NCBI GenBank assembly: GCA_943736015.1
Contig: OX031059.1
Location: 52,091,159 to 52,155,158 of the forward strand
DNA length: 64,000 nt
Origin: Tridacna crocea
Taxonomy: Eukaryota > Mollusca > Bivalvia > Cardiida > Cardiidae
Reading direction: 5' to 3'
The translations under genes and the position numbers were made by a program. The number at the start of each line of letters is the position of its first letter. Position 1 is the first letter of the stretch. Under the pieces are notes generated by a model. It was given only the letters and a program-made list of their open reading frames with translations, was not told the origin of the DNA and did no database searches. Below, one piece after another: positions 36,262 through 47,639 of the stretch.

Positions 36262-36422
36262 TTAACCCCTAGACGGCTAAGCGCGACTTACTGACCTTTT
36301 ATGGACAATGTGGACCGAGATCAGACTGCACAGAACGTGGAATCTGATCTTGGCCTACACTGACCGATAGGGAGACATAATTCCAAAGCCATGATTTTGA
36401 AATGGCAATATTTGAATGTTTA
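36262..36422. mobile_element. Second hairpin family, copy 4
   Basis: TTAACCCCTAGACGGCTAAG, then GAGATCAGACTGCACAGAAC and TGGAATCTGATCTTGG. A related degraded copy covers 38035-38220 and explains the ORF there. Confidence 0.55.
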
Positions 36423-36856
36423 ACCATAGGCCTCTGAAACTCTATTTGTCTATAAAGAGATAAAGAAATTTTCATTATCGGACACTGTTACTATAAATAG
36501 AACGCTGGGGATTCCCTCTCTACTGTTTATAATAAATACAATACAGAGGGAATCCCCTATGTACTATTTAGAGTAACAGTGTTAATGAAAGTTTGTAAAT
36601 ATATTCAGTAATATACAGGCGATGCACCAATGTGCTATGAAGGTTCGATGATCGACCAAGGACAATTTTACTGTTCTGTGATAGACCAATCGAGCTTCAA
36701 AGGCCTGTGGTTTAACATCGAATTAAAAATTTCATTTTAGTTACGCAGCAGGATAAGGATTATTTCAAACATTTGAACTGTGCTCCGGCAAAAGGGGTTT
36801 AATGAATCGCCATAATGGTTTGCAACAAGCAAATTGCTTGCAGCACATATTGATCT

Positions 36857-37111
36857 ATAATTGGCATGCAACACGCGAAAAGGGGCACTCGGACATTTGC
36901 GTAAGGTGTCGTCTCGGATCAGCCTGCGCAGTCCGCGCAGGCTAATCCGAGACGGCACTTTACGACTACACTAGATTTTGTGATACTGTAGACTTGTGCA
37001 AATAAGAAAATTACATAAAAAGGGAAAGTGCCATCTCGGATTAGCCTGCGAGGACGACACGTTACGCAAATGTGTCCGAATGCCCCTTTTCGCGTGTTGC
37101 ATGCCAATTAT
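36857..37111. mobile_element. GC-rich foldback element, copy 2
   Basis: Terminal inverted repeats ATAATTGGCATGCAACACGC and its exact inverse; the right inner palindrome has lost part of its core. Confidence 0.75.
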
Positions 37112-37293
37112 GAATCAATATGATTAATTTTGTCTGACAACCACTAAATCATGAGGTAGTATGGTTTTTATGACATGCAGAAAATTAACCCGTTCCATAC
37201 AGTTTTAACCCATTCCACCCTTCACAGGCTGCGCATTTAACATTAAACCCCATTTTCACGGAGTATGGTTCATTTTAGAATGCTACCAGTACA

Positions 37294-37398
37294 ATGCAAC
37301 CAAGTCTTGTCATAAAAGTGGACATTATCAAGTGTTTACGAAGTGCAGGATGTGTGAACATTGATAAACATGGAGGAACACTACTGAACATATGGTAA
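37294..37398 (+). CDS. 34-codon ORF in frame with the next ORF
   Basis: MQPSLVIKVDIIKCLRSAGC, then VNIDKHGGTLLNIW and TAA directly before the ATG at 37399. It also contains a possible donor, ATATG|GTAAAT. It may be an upstream ORF, a first exon, or part of one broken frame. Confidence 0.3.
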   Translation: MQPSLVIKVDIIKCLRSAGCVNIDKHGGTLLNIW

Positions 37399-37914
37399 AT
37401 GTTTCTATTACTAGATCTTCTGAACCAAACAGCCGAAAAGATGACGGAATCTTCCTTATCTATTTATAGACAAGAGCCTTGGAATAGTCCATCAGCCTTA
37501 GCAATGACCCCAGTTGAAAAGCCAACACCGAAAAAGGACATACCTGATGGATCTGATGAACTACACAGTGTTTTATGCGAGATGTATGCCGAAATGGAAA
37601 TAGAACGGAGAATATCATTGGTTGATCATCCGGAAACACGTCATGTATATGAAGAGGTGCTTCCTGAAATTCACGTAGAGTCCATTGAGGACAACCAACC
37701 TTCAGCGAAATTGAATAGTTGCTCAAACCTGCCTAAAAAGATTTGCGAATCTCAGTTGTCGTGTAACAGTTTATCAGTTTTCATGCACCCATCAAGACCG
37801 TCTTTAAAACCTATATCAAAATGGAGATTTAAAAATGGATCATCTCTATTGTACAAATCAACTAAACTTAAAGAACAGAGAGTTAACTTCAGTATCAGAA
37901 CAAAACCCACGTGA
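37399..37914 (+). CDS. Unrecognised ORF or terminal exon, up to 171 aa
   Basis: The frame has protein-like composition: a charged middle (DELHSVLCEMYAEMEIERRI), SLVDHPETRHVYEEVLPEIH, and a basic C-terminus (KSTKLKEQRVNFSIRTKPT). Possible starts are M1 (37399) and M15 (37441); alternatively the acceptor ctattactag gives an exon entering at 37409 in phase 1. No signal peptide, membrane segment or known domain. The same frame continues upstream through a single TAA. Confidence 0.5.
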   Translation: MFLLLDLLNQTAEKMTESSLSIYRQEPWNSPSALAMTPVEKPTPKKDIPDGSDELHSVLCEMYAEMEIERRISLVDHPETRHVYEEVLPEIHVESIEDNQPSAKLNSCSNLPKKICESQLSCNSLSVFMHPSRPSLKPISKWRFKNGSSLLYKSTKLKEQRVNFSIRTKPT

Positions 37915-38340
37915 CGAAGTCTTTGTCAGATTTGAACAATGGGCTTCGAGTCAGAGTGTTCTCTAGTGTTGGCAGTGAGAATTTTGCTATTTCGTCGTCA
38001 TAGAGACTTCTAAACAGTTAATATGCCATGCCCTGTTTAACCATCAGACTGATAAGCACGACTCAAGGACATTTGGCGGATAATGAAGATCAAGATCAGA
38101 CTGCACAGAACGTGAAGTCTGATCTTGGATCTAAACTGTCCTCTAAGATGATATCATTTTTAGAAAATACGTTTGAATTTAGCAGAATGTGGAAATTTTA
38201 TGTCAATTTGAAAGTTTCATATCACCTCTTTCGTAAGTTAAGAATTAGATCAGTTGCTAAAACTTTAGAAACAGGTCAGCCTACACTTTCGAAACGTTTT
38301 TTTTTCTGCATGTCGTTGAACCATTCTAACCCATAAATGT

Positions 38341-38601
38341 TGATTGTATTGGGGCTTAACGCCACTTAAACAGCTAAGGTCATATCATGGCGATCGGTGA
38401 CGCACACGTGTTTCCTGGCTTTCTCATACCAGTACTAACACGACTTTCTTTCCAAAGTCACCGACTACTTTTCTCACATGTTTCAGCAGAGGTGAGGGTC
38501 GAAAATACGCCGGAAAGAAAGTTCGCCTCAATCAGGTATCGAACCCACAACCACCAGGTCATGAGTCCGACTTGCTCACCACTGAGCCACCCGGGTGGGC
38601 C
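38341..38601 (-). repeat. SINE family A, full copy with target duplication
   Basis: CCCATAAATGT flanks it exactly at 38330-38340 and 38602-38612. The minus-strand head has A box GGTGGCTCAGTGGTGAGCAA and B box GGGTTCGATACC, with CAT in the anticodon position. Confidence 0.85.
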
Positions 38602-38697
38602 CCCATAAATGTATAATTCTGTTATTAGACACAATTGTTTTTATGCACCCAGGGTTATGTGAGGACTTGCTTGGTAAAATGTACCAACGGAGTTACA

Positions 38698-38921
38698 TTA
38701 AAAGTCTTTACTACACAATTGTACGACCGTGAGAAAGAAGCCTATAGAAAATATCGTGGGAAAAGGAGAAAATGCTGGTAACCAGCATTTTCTCCTTTTC
38801 CCACAATATTTTCTATCCAATCAAAGTAAAAAATTATCATATTGCCAAGATTAAATTTGTTGTATACACTTTCCTTGAATTTGGTCCAGTCCAAAAATTT
38901 GGCATAGGGTAAAGATTTTAA
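38698..38921 (+). mobile_element. Hairpin MITE with matched arm changes
   Basis: The arms read GAAAATAT and ATATTTTC where most copies have GAAAACAT and ATGTTTTC. TTAA at both ends. Confidence 0.75.
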
Positions 38922-39182
38922 TCAACCCCCCTTTGTCAAACATTGCCGCAAACCTATATAACTGGTCTATTTGGTGGCAATTATTATGGCAACTATTTTC
39001 TTTATCAAATTTCAAAATTTTGTTAAGATATTCTGAACACAAGGTAATGGTCCGACCTTCTTCAGTAATTAATCTGTTTCAGTATTTAAACGGAGGTGTG
39101 AAACGAATCTTACAAGTCGAAGCGAAGTGTGGTATATCATGGCCCTGAAGCCTTTGTGCAGGCCCGTAGGAAGCAATTTTGG

Positions 39183-39199
39183 ATGGGGGGGGGGGGGGG
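39183..39199. repeat. Poly-G run
   Basis: Sixteen or so G. A similar run at about 39559-39576 is followed by C-rich sequence; both are likely places for sequencing-length error. Confidence 0.7.
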
Positions 39200-39949
39200 C
39201 AAAATTTTCAGAATCTGCTTGCCGTCCCAATTTGATATATATTGCGTTTGGTTATGCAGTGAGAAATAACCCACTTACTAATATTAGGGACCGAAATAGA
39301 AGGAAATTTGTTTAACACTCTGGTGAATTATGAGATTTGGACGAAAAAATAAAGCAGAAAATCGCACTGAATGAAATGTGACCTCGGAAATTGTTTGGTG
39401 TCTATCAGATAACAAAAGTAAATGAAAAATTCCATGGCTCGCCACCATTTGTTTAGAACTATTTCAATTTGTTTGAAATTTTCTATTAGCGTATTATTAG
39501 TAAGCTACTCTGAAATATTATTTATTTCATCTTTATATACTATTGGTGATCAAATTATTGGGGGGGGGGGGGGGGGCGCCGGCCCTCCCTGCCCCCCCAC
39601 CTCCCCCCCGTTCCTTCGGGCCTGTTGTGCATTTGTATGTCTGTGCATGCATTGGTTTAGCCAGTCAGAAGCACTGTTACTTTAGAATTTAGAAAATCTT
39701 GGAGAATAAGACAAAGAAAGTTCTTTAGAGAGTTTTTCGTCACCAACATGACGGTTTCATTGTGGTACACAGGTGTTGCATACTCATTAACATATTATTA
39801 CAATAACAGTAAAACTTAACTACCATTTTCGATTCTCCACACAATGAGGTTCCGAAGCATGTAGAAAGATTGTCCTATTTAGATGCTCAAACATGAGGGT
39901 TCGGGGTTTTGTCATTACCGTTTCGTCTAGATATTTATATCCAGCCTGA

Positions 39950-40170
39950 GATAATTTTGAACAGCACTGGTGTTATACTTCATAGGCAAAAAACCACGTC
40001 TCCATGCTTTTCTGAAGTTCCTTTTACCAGTACTCCGATCAATAGTAATTCAAAGCTACCGGCTGTTTTCCAAAACGATAGTCTTCGAAACAGTAATCGG
40101 CTCTCGGAGAGGAGTTATCCGTGTTTCAATGACTATCACCAGTCTACGAAAACAAATTGAAAGGATTTGA
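39950..40170. repeat. SINE family B, diverged copy
   Basis: AAGCTACCGGCTGTTTTCC and CAATGACTATCACCAGTCTA align with the family B body, explaining the ORFs in two frames here. Confidence 0.45.
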
Positions 40171-40580
40171 ACTACGGTAATTTCAACTTTATTAAAGTCT
40201 GGAAATTACTTTGAATAATAGCAAAAATTTAGGTAACCGAAACGTCTTTATACATTTATCTATAAGGTGTTCTGATCTGATATTAAAAGTCCGACAACTA
40301 TTGGAATTTTTGTTTAACCCTGAGCACCCAGAGAAAAGAAAACGTCAGAGAAATATCGTGATGAAAGGAGAGGTGGCTAACAACCAGCACGTTTTACTTT
40401 AATCACATTTTTGTCATATCCCGTTACTGAGACACATACATTAGTCTGCCGCCTTCAAGTATTCTTTACATGGAGGATTCTAAAATTTCATTTGGAGAAA
40501 TGCAAGATGTTTAATAATGCTTCTCAACGAATAAATTACATATTTGGGCTATCCTCCGTGTAAAGGAAGATGAATGCATT

Positions 40581-40648
40581 TGCAAAAATCCTCGATCCAG
40601 GTCAGCCTGCGCAGTCCGCGCAGGCTGACCTGGATCGAAAATTTTTGC
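40581..40648. repeat. Near-perfect palindrome GATCCAGGTCAGCCTGCGC
   Basis: The arms GATCCAGGTCAGCCTGCGC and GCGCAGGCTGACCTGGATC are separated by AGTCC, with GCAAAAAT/ATTTTTGC outside. Confidence 0.8.
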
Positions 40649-41096
40649 TACTATTAAATTCTCTGTATGCCACAGGACCATTCTACATCCGCGTTCAGTC
40701 CATTGCTGGGATCAATGGGATTTTAACGTATAGTGGACCCGTAATAGGAAACAGCTATTTCCACTAAAATATTATCCTTCAAAATTTGCTAAATCTAAAA
40801 ATGAGTATTGTTGCACTACTTTCACCGAGACCCTTTTTCCTTTTTGTCATTCCTAGAATTATCATTTATGAACTTAAAACCACTATATTCTCATTACAAA
40901 GTGAGATGATAATTACCTCCCTTTTCTGAAAACCTAACAAAAGTATCAACAAATCACTTCAAGATAGACATCAAAGGAATTTCTGGTCGGTGAAAAAAGT
41001 GCAAAAGTATTATATCTGTATAGAAATCTGTCTTTATCAACTGTCAAGAAATTTTATGCCATGCTGCACTAGAAGTATTACGTCTCCACTACCTGT

Positions 41097-41322
41097 AACC
41101 CTTTTCCAAACAAGCCCTTGTTTTTACGTGTCTGCAGTAAAAGTCTTTTGAAAACACTGTGGGAAAAGGAGAAATTGCTCGTAACGAGCAATTTCTCCTT
41201 TTCCCACAGTGTTTTCTACCCTTTTTGAGAACTTTCTGCCATTTTCTCAAAATCTATAATTGTCGTCTGCGAACTCTTTCAATTTTGAAGAGTCCAAAAT
41301 TTGTCGTTTGGGAAAGAGTTAA
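41097..41322 (+). mobile_element. Hairpin MITE with altered but symmetric centre
   Basis: The centre is AATTGCTCGTAACGAGCAATT rather than AATGCTGGTAACCAGCATT, and the outer arms are CACTGT/ACAGTG. Both arms carry the changes. Confidence 0.8.
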
Positions 41323-41578
41323 GGAAGTATAATCATGTGATAACTTGCTGGGTATTGTGCATCACAGAGAGGTATTAAACCCCTTTTTGTTAGGGACATG
41401 GCTGATATTTATTTTCACGGATCATAATTTATGACCTCATTCAAAACAACGTCAATAAGATTCTTTGGCGTATGCATGCTGGCTCCCCGCTTTACGAACA
41501 TGGTTAAATTTCTACACACGATAAAGCCGGGCAAAAATAATTGTTCATGACAACAGCCTGGAACATAAAATTTATGCA

Positions 41579-41720
41579 TTAACCCTTAGAACACCGCTGG
41601 CGGCTTTTGCTAACAAAAGCGGCCAAAATCAGGCCAGACAACACAGAACAAGTTGTCTAACATACCATCTAAACTGCCTGATATTTAAAAAAAAAATATT
41701 CATACGCAGAAAATCCTTAA
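41579..41720. other. TTAACCCTTAGAACACCG hairpin remnant
   Basis: The TTAACCCTTAG terminus and GGCGGCTTTTGCTAACAAAA/GCGGCC inverted pair suggest a third relative of the TTAA hairpin elements. Confidence 0.3.
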
Positions 41721-42059
41721 TTTGGAAGAACACTAGCTTCTTTTTAACTCACTGGATATATCCATACATTGCGCTGTTTTGTGTGTATATTGATGTACAT
41801 TTAATGCCACCTTTTTCATGTTACGAAATTGCGATTTTATGGAAATGTTATAAGCTAATGTGGGTGCTTGAAAATATAACAATGAATACGTTAAGAGACG
41901 ATTTACCATTCTGGCAGAGAAAACAGTAACGATAACGTATTGCATTGAAGGTGAGTAGATCTACACGTATTATATGAAATTATTTTCTTTTTGATTAAAA
42001 TATTTTCCTGAACTGAAAACGAATGAAAATCAAGGGGCCTTCCTGAATTCGATTCTACT

Positions 42060-42288
42060 TTAACCCATTACCACACAATCCCTACTTTTGACGCCCCTGA
42101 GAAAGAAGCCTTTTGAAAACACTGTGGGAAAAGGAGAAAATGCTGGTAACCAGCATTTTCTCCTTTTCCCACAGTGTTTTCTACCCTTCCCAGAACAAAT
42201 TTCAATTTTTCAGTCACCTTTATTTTGTCATCTGCAAATGCTTTCAATTTGGACCAGTCTAAATTTTTTTCGTGTGGTAAAGAGTTAA
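42060..42288 (+). mobile_element. Hairpin MITE, well preserved
   Basis: TTAA at both ends; about 35-bp arms appear perfectly paired, with CACTGT/ACAGTG in place of CATTGT/ACAATG. Confidence 0.8.
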
Positions 42289-42534
42289 AGTTCCAACACA
42301 AGCCATTTTCCAGAGCGTCTCGGCTAAGTAGATGTGAAGAATTTGGAATACAAAATGAATTCGAAATAGTTGGTGTAACATTTCCTTTATCTGTACTTTT
42401 CACAAAAATCTTTCCAAGCCTTTGGCTGCTTTCCCACATAAGCACCATGAATCATGCTTAATACATACGCAAACACGTCCATGTGTATTGATATTTACGT
42501 GAGGCCTGTGTATATCAAGGGCGGATAATATATT

Positions 42535-42762
42535 TTAATCATTACCAAATAACGAAATTTTAAAAGTGGTCAAAGTTGAAAGCACTTGCAGACGACAAAA
42601 CAAACATAGCTGAAAAAATGAATTTTGTTTCAAGCAGGGTAGAAAACATTGTGGAAAAAGGAGAAAATGCTGGCTACCAGCATTTTCTCCTTTTCCTACA
42701 ATGTTTTCAAAAAGCTTCTATCTCGGGGTCGTAAAAACCAGGTTTGTTCGTTGAAGAGTTAA
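42535..42762 (-). mobile_element. Hairpin MITE
   Basis: TTAATCATTACCAAATAAC to GAAGAGTTAA; centre AATGCTGGCTACCAGCATT. Confidence 0.7.
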
Positions 42763-43359
42763 AGAACTTGCATATATCAATACTTTCGTTTCGAATTTGA
42801 ATGTTGTAAAATCCGCAGCTTTTTCACAATTGTCAGTTTTGACAGTAAATCTCACCGAGAAATTAGGGTCAGCTATATTGTAGAAAATGATGTATATTAT
42901 TTACTATAGGGCTTTGACAAAATACGACATTATTTGCTTATCTCACACGTATGTAAGATAAGAAAGTCCGTGACGGCCGTATTACGATAAAAACAACGGG
43001 TGACGTGTGATTAACTGCTAATTTGTGAAAGAAGCCAGTGGCACGGAAAGAAATGCTTTACTGCGTACAAATGGTGAAGCACTAGAAAGCATGAGTAAGC
43101 AACCAGCTGCTGTGAAAATTTTTTTTAAAATTATATTTCATGTGTCTATCTTTAGAAATGTTATGGGTAAAGAAATGTCGTAATTTAAGCTGGGGGAGGG
43201 GGAATTATTCCCCCGTCACAGTAAATGTTTTCCTCCTGTCGAAAACCTGGAACTACTTTTTTTTTTGAAAATATCGGTCATCCGGTTAATTGACTTGAGA
43301 TCACTAGTTTTAAAAGTGGCATTCTAGTTGACAAAATAATCAGATAATAATATATAACT

Positions 43360-43516
43360 TATTTCATCAGTTTGTGGTTAATATGAGGAAATATTTGCCT
43401 CAAAAGGGAAAGGTCCGCGAAAATAACATATGCCTTACGGCACTCTTTATTTTCGCGTACCTTTTCCCCTTTTCGGCAAATATTTCCCCATATTAACCAG
43501 AAGCTGATGAAATAAA
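43360..43516. repeat. AT-rich hairpin upstream of the mucin gene
   Basis: ATTTCATCAGTTTGTGGTTA...TTTGCC and GGCAAATATTTCC...AGCTGATGAAAT pair over about 60 bp with CGCGAAAATAA near the centre. It resembles a MITE. Confidence 0.65.
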
Positions 43517-43965
43517 CTCTTTATAACATCAACCAAAGTATACACGAAAATTCAATCCTGCCACAGACCGAAGTACGACCTTTTATACCTATAAAATCGA
43601 TTACCATACTATCTCGAAAATGAACATTTTGAAAACTTTAAACATTATAAAAAGGGAGACAATACTAAATAGGGGGCTATATTTCACCTCCTGCTAGATC
43701 TAGTGACAATCAAAGGGAAACAACTTTGTAATGTTAAATGAGAATCTTTATATCTTTGATAAAATGTGTAGCTAATGTACGATAAAAAAAAAACACATGA
43801 AACGATCAGACAAAAGTATTTTGGTAACATGTAAATACTAGTACACTACTGAAAATAGTAAATTCAGAAAATCAAAGTGTAGGATCAAAGTGATATACAA
43901 ACAAACAATCTACACACAAGCTATGTTTATACATATTATTTCAGAAGTAACAGTGTGACAAAAGT

Positions 43966-46689
43966 ATGATGGAACCTAAAAGATCTATTCAAACCCTTCT
44001 GCTGGTTATGTTATGTGTTGGTTTGACAGTCACAAGCACAACGCCTTCGACGCCGTCTACATCAACATCTACAACAACGACTACCCCTTCAACATCGACG
44101 TCTACAACAACGGCTACCCCTACAACATCGACGTCTACAACAACGGCGACTCCTACTACATCAACGTCTACAACAACGGCTACTCCTACAACATCAACGT
44201 CTACAACAACGGCTACTTCTACTACATCAACGTCTACAACAACGACGGCTACTCCTACATCATCGACGTCTACAACAACGGCTACTCCTACAACATCGAC
44301 GTCTACAACGACGGCTACTCCTACAACATCGACGTCTACAACGACGACTACTCCTACTACATCTACGTCTACAACGACGGCTACTCCTATTACATCAACG
44401 TCTACAACAACGGCTACTCCTACTACATCAACGTCTACTTCTACTACATTAACGTCTACAACAACGACGGCTACTCCTACAACATCGACGTCTACCACAA
44501 CGACTACGCCCACTAAATCGACGTCTACAACGACTACTCCCACAACATCTACCTCTACAACGACGACTACTCCTACAACGTCGACGTCTACAACAACTGC
44601 TACTCCCACAACATCTACGTCCACAACAACGACTACTCCCACAACATCGACGTCCACAACAACGACTACTCCCACAACATCGACGTCCACAACAGCGACA
44701 ACTCCCATAACATCATCGTCCATAACAACGACTACTCCCATAACATCGACGTCCACAACGACGACAACTCCCACGACATCGACGTCCACAACGACGACTA
44801 CTCCCACGACATCGACGTCCACAACGACGGCTACTCCCACGACATCGACGTCCACAACGACGGCTGCTCCCACGACATCGACGTCCACAACGACGGCTGC
44901 TCCCACAACATCGACGTCTACAACAACGGCTATACCCACAACATCGACGTCCACAACGACGACAACTCCCACGACATCGACGTCCACAACGACGACAACT
45001 CCCACGACATCGACGTCCACAACGACGACTACCCCTACAACATCGACGTCTACAACAACGACTACCCCTACAACATCGACGTCTACAACAACGACAACTC
45101 CTACAACATCGACGTCCACAACGACGACGGCTACTCCTACAACATCGACGTCCACAACGACGACAACTCCCACGACATCGACGTCCACAACGACGACAAC
45201 TCCCACGACGTCGACGTCCACAACGACGACAACTCCCACGACGTCGACGTCCACAATGACGGCTACTCCCACGACGTCTACGTCCACAACGAAGGCAACT
45301 CCCACGACGTCTACGTCCACAACGACGACTACCCCTACAACATCGACGTCTACAACGACGACTACTCCTACAACATCGACGTCTACAACGACGACGGCTA
45401 CTCCTACAACATCGACGTCTACAACGACGACGGCTACTCCTACATCATCGAAGTCTACAACGACGACAACTCCCACAACATCGACGTCCACAACGACGAC
45501 AACTCCTACGACATCGACGTCCACAACAACAGCTACCCCTACAACATCGACGTCTACAACAACAGCTACCCCTACAACATCAACGTCTACAACAACGACT
45601 ATTTCTACAACATCAACGACTACAACGACGACAGCTACTCCTACAACATCGACGTCTACAACAACGACTACTCCTACAACATCGGCGTCCGCAACGACGA
45701 CTACTCCTACAACATCAACGTCTACAACAACGGCTACCCCTACAACATCTACGTCTACAACAACGGCTACTCCTACAACACCTACGTCCACAACGACGGC
45801 TACTTCTACTACATCAACGTCTACAACAACGACGACTACTCCTACAACATCGACGTCTACAACAACGACTACTCCTACAACATCGACATCCACAACGACT
45901 ACTCCTACAACATCGACTTCTACAACGACGGCTACTCCTACAACATCGACGTCGACAACGACGACTACTCCTAAATCATCGACGTCTACAACAACGACGA
46001 CTACTCCTACAACATCGACGTCGACAACGACGACTACTCCTACATCATCGACGTCTATAACAACGACGACTACTCCTACATCATCGACGTCCACAACGAC
46101 GACTACTCCAACATCATCGACGTCCACAACGACGACTACACCTACAACATCGACGTCCACAACGACGACTACTCCTACAATATCGACGTCTACAACGACG
46201 GCTACCCCTACAACATCTACGTCTACAACAGCGACAACTCCCATAACATCATCGTCCACAACGACGACTACTCCCATAACATCGACGTCCACAACGACGA
46301 CTACTCCTACAACATCGACGTCCACAACGACGACTACTCCTACAACATCGACGTCCACAACAACGGATACCCCTACAACATCTACGTCTACAACAGCGAT
46401 AACTCCCATAACATCATCGTCCACAACAACGACTACTCCCATATTATCGACGTCTACAAGGACGACTACTCCTACAACATCGACGTCCACAACAACTGCT
46501 ACTCCTACAACATCGACGTCCACAACGACGACTACTCCTACAACATCAACGTCTACAACAACAACAACTCTTACAACAACGTCTACAACGACGTCCGCTC
46601 CTACTACATCAACGGTAGAAGAAAACTACTTCTGGGACGGAAAGGGTGGAAGAGGTTGCATCATTATTATTATTATCGAATTCATATGA
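43966..46689 (+). CDS. Secreted mucin-like Thr/Ser/Pro repeat protein
   Basis: The 907-codon frame starts with a signal peptide (MEPKRSIQTLLLVMLCVGLT). Residues about 25-880 are some 75-80 copies of an 11-residue unit of the type TTSTSTTTTTP (33 bp, with 10- and 12-residue variants), dense in O-glycosylation sites. Such proteins form mucus, byssus or shell-matrix gels outside the cell. An acceptor-like ttatttcag at 43941 suggests a 5' UTR exon border 21 bp before the ATG. The last residues (a Gly-rich stretch then Ile run) are odd; a donor at 46615 (ACG|GTAGAA) could splice them out. No membrane anchor or cysteine domain is seen. Confidence 0.8.
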   Translation: MMEPKRSIQTLLLVMLCVGLTVTSTTPSTPSTSTSTTTTTPSTSTSTTTATPTTSTSTTTATPTTSTSTTTATPTTSTSTTTATSTTSTSTTTTATPTSSTSTTTATPTTSTSTTTATPTTSTSTTTTTPTTSTSTTTATPITSTSTTTATPTTSTSTSTTLTSTTTTATPTTSTSTTTTTPTKSTSTTTTPTTSTSTTTTTPTTSTSTTTATPTTSTSTTTTTPTTSTSTTTTTPTTSTSTTATTPITSSSITTTTPITSTSTTTTTPTTSTSTTTTTPTTSTSTTTATPTTSTSTTTAAPTTSTSTTTAAPTTSTSTTTAIPTTSTSTTTTTPTTSTSTTTTTPTTSTSTTTTTPTTSTSTTTTTPTTSTSTTTTTPTTSTSTTTTATPTTSTSTTTTTPTTSTSTTTTTPTTSTSTTTTTPTTSTSTMTATPTTSTSTTKATPTTSTSTTTTTPTTSTSTTTTTPTTSTSTTTTATPTTSTSTTTTATPTSSKSTTTTTPTTSTSTTTTTPTTSTSTTTATPTTSTSTTTATPTTSTSTTTTISTTSTTTTTTATPTTSTSTTTTTPTTSASATTTTPTTSTSTTTATPTTSTSTTTATPTTPTSTTTATSTTSTSTTTTTTPTTSTSTTTTTPTTSTSTTTTPTTSTSTTTATPTTSTSTTTTTPKSSTSTTTTTTPTTSTSTTTTTPTSSTSITTTTTPTSSTSTTTTTPTSSTSTTTTTPTTSTSTTTTTPTISTSTTTATPTTSTSTTATTPITSSSTTTTTPITSTSTTTTTPTTSTSTTTTTPTTSTSTTTDTPTTSTSTTAITPITSSSTTTTTPILSTSTRTTTPTTSTSTTTATPTTSTSTTTTTPTTSTSTTTTTLTTTSTTTSAPTTSTVEENYFWDGKGGRGCIIIIIIEFI
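44040..46610. repeat. 33-bp minisatellite coding the mucin domain
   Basis: The unit is ACATCGACGTCTACAACAAC plus GACTACTCCTACA. Because its length is a multiple of three and it lacks stops, the antisense strand is open for 844 codons and another sense frame for 167. Confidence 0.9.
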
Positions 46690-46743
46690 AGTCATTATCG
46701 AAATGGGAGCTTAACTGAAAGAAAAACTTGTAATTTTGTTTCA

Positions 46744-46749
46744 ATAAAT
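46744..46749 (+). terminator. Polyadenylation signal of the mucin gene
   Basis: AATAAA 55 bp after the stop codon. Confidence 0.5.
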
Positions 46750-47140
46750 CTATTCTTAGCATATCTGCGATGTTTTATGTGAAGCTTAAACCCCCAGAAT
46801 TCGAAATAAGCGAAAATATACGAGTTAACATAAACTGGACATTTCAATTTAGACGTTTACAAAAAGTTACATACGCGTATATATCTAGAAAATCTTACAT
46901 GAGTATTTATATATTTTCATTTTTATCAAATGAGTTGACTAATATGGTCTATATTGCATATGATGCTAGCCTTGGCGAGCACAACAAGTTTGATAAAGAT
47001 TTTTTTCATCATTTGATCTATATTTTTGAAATAGCGTTATGTGATAAAAAGAATCTGACAATCGTTAGAACACATTAATGACGTCAATAGTGTGATTCTC
47101 TCATATTTATATGGTAAAAAGGTGTCCCTCTATAGTAAGA

Positions 47141-47276
47141 AACCGAACCGAAACGAAACGAAACGCAACGAAAGAGAACGAAACGAAACGACACGGAACG
47201 AAACCAAACGAAATGTAATGAAATGAGACCGAAACGGAATGAAGCGAAACGAAATAGAACGTAACGAAACGGTATG
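47141..47276. repeat. (GAAAC)n pentanucleotide array
   Basis: About 25 imperfect CGAAA/ACGAA units. The arginine/phenylalanine-rich minus ORF over it is a by-product. Confidence 0.8.
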
Positions 47277-47639
47277 GAATTTTGGTATAAAATCAAGTAG
47301 TCCATTTTCTTTTAAACTACCTTACTATTGATCGCAGCAAGGGTTATAAAGTAAGAATTAAAATTCGATAGCGGCTATGGGAACGACGCTCATGATACTA
47401 CTGTGAATCTTGAAAATTCTGATGAGGACTTTTTATTATATTGTTCTTTGAGCGAACTTCTATTGTTCACTTTATCATGACATAAATCACCGATGAAACG
47501 TTTTTCATGTTTCATGCTGCCATCAGTTCCGCTACTGCGTCGTAGCCCGGTGAATATTTTTCCTGATGTTTTCACAAATAGTGTGACTAAAGATCTTGTC
47601 CAAATACAGCAAAGTCGAGTGCACTGATAACTGATAATA

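Noticed and set aside
43989..46523. 844-codon antisense ORF rich in Val/Asp over the mucin repeat
   Set aside because: It is the mirror of a 33-bp stop-free repeat and has no plausible fold; the sense frame has a signal peptide and a following AATAAA.
44040..46610. Regular ~33-bp repeats resembling a CRISPR array
   Set aside because: There are no unique spacers; units abut, all vary together, and the sequence is a coding minisatellite in a eukaryote.
46770..47078. 102-codon ORF after the mucin gene
   Set aside because: AT-rich, follows a polyadenylation signal, lacks a recognisable start context or domain, and has no splice support.
47084..47305. Arg/Phe/Ser-rich 73-codon ORF
   Set aside because: It is the translation of a (GAAAC)n array.
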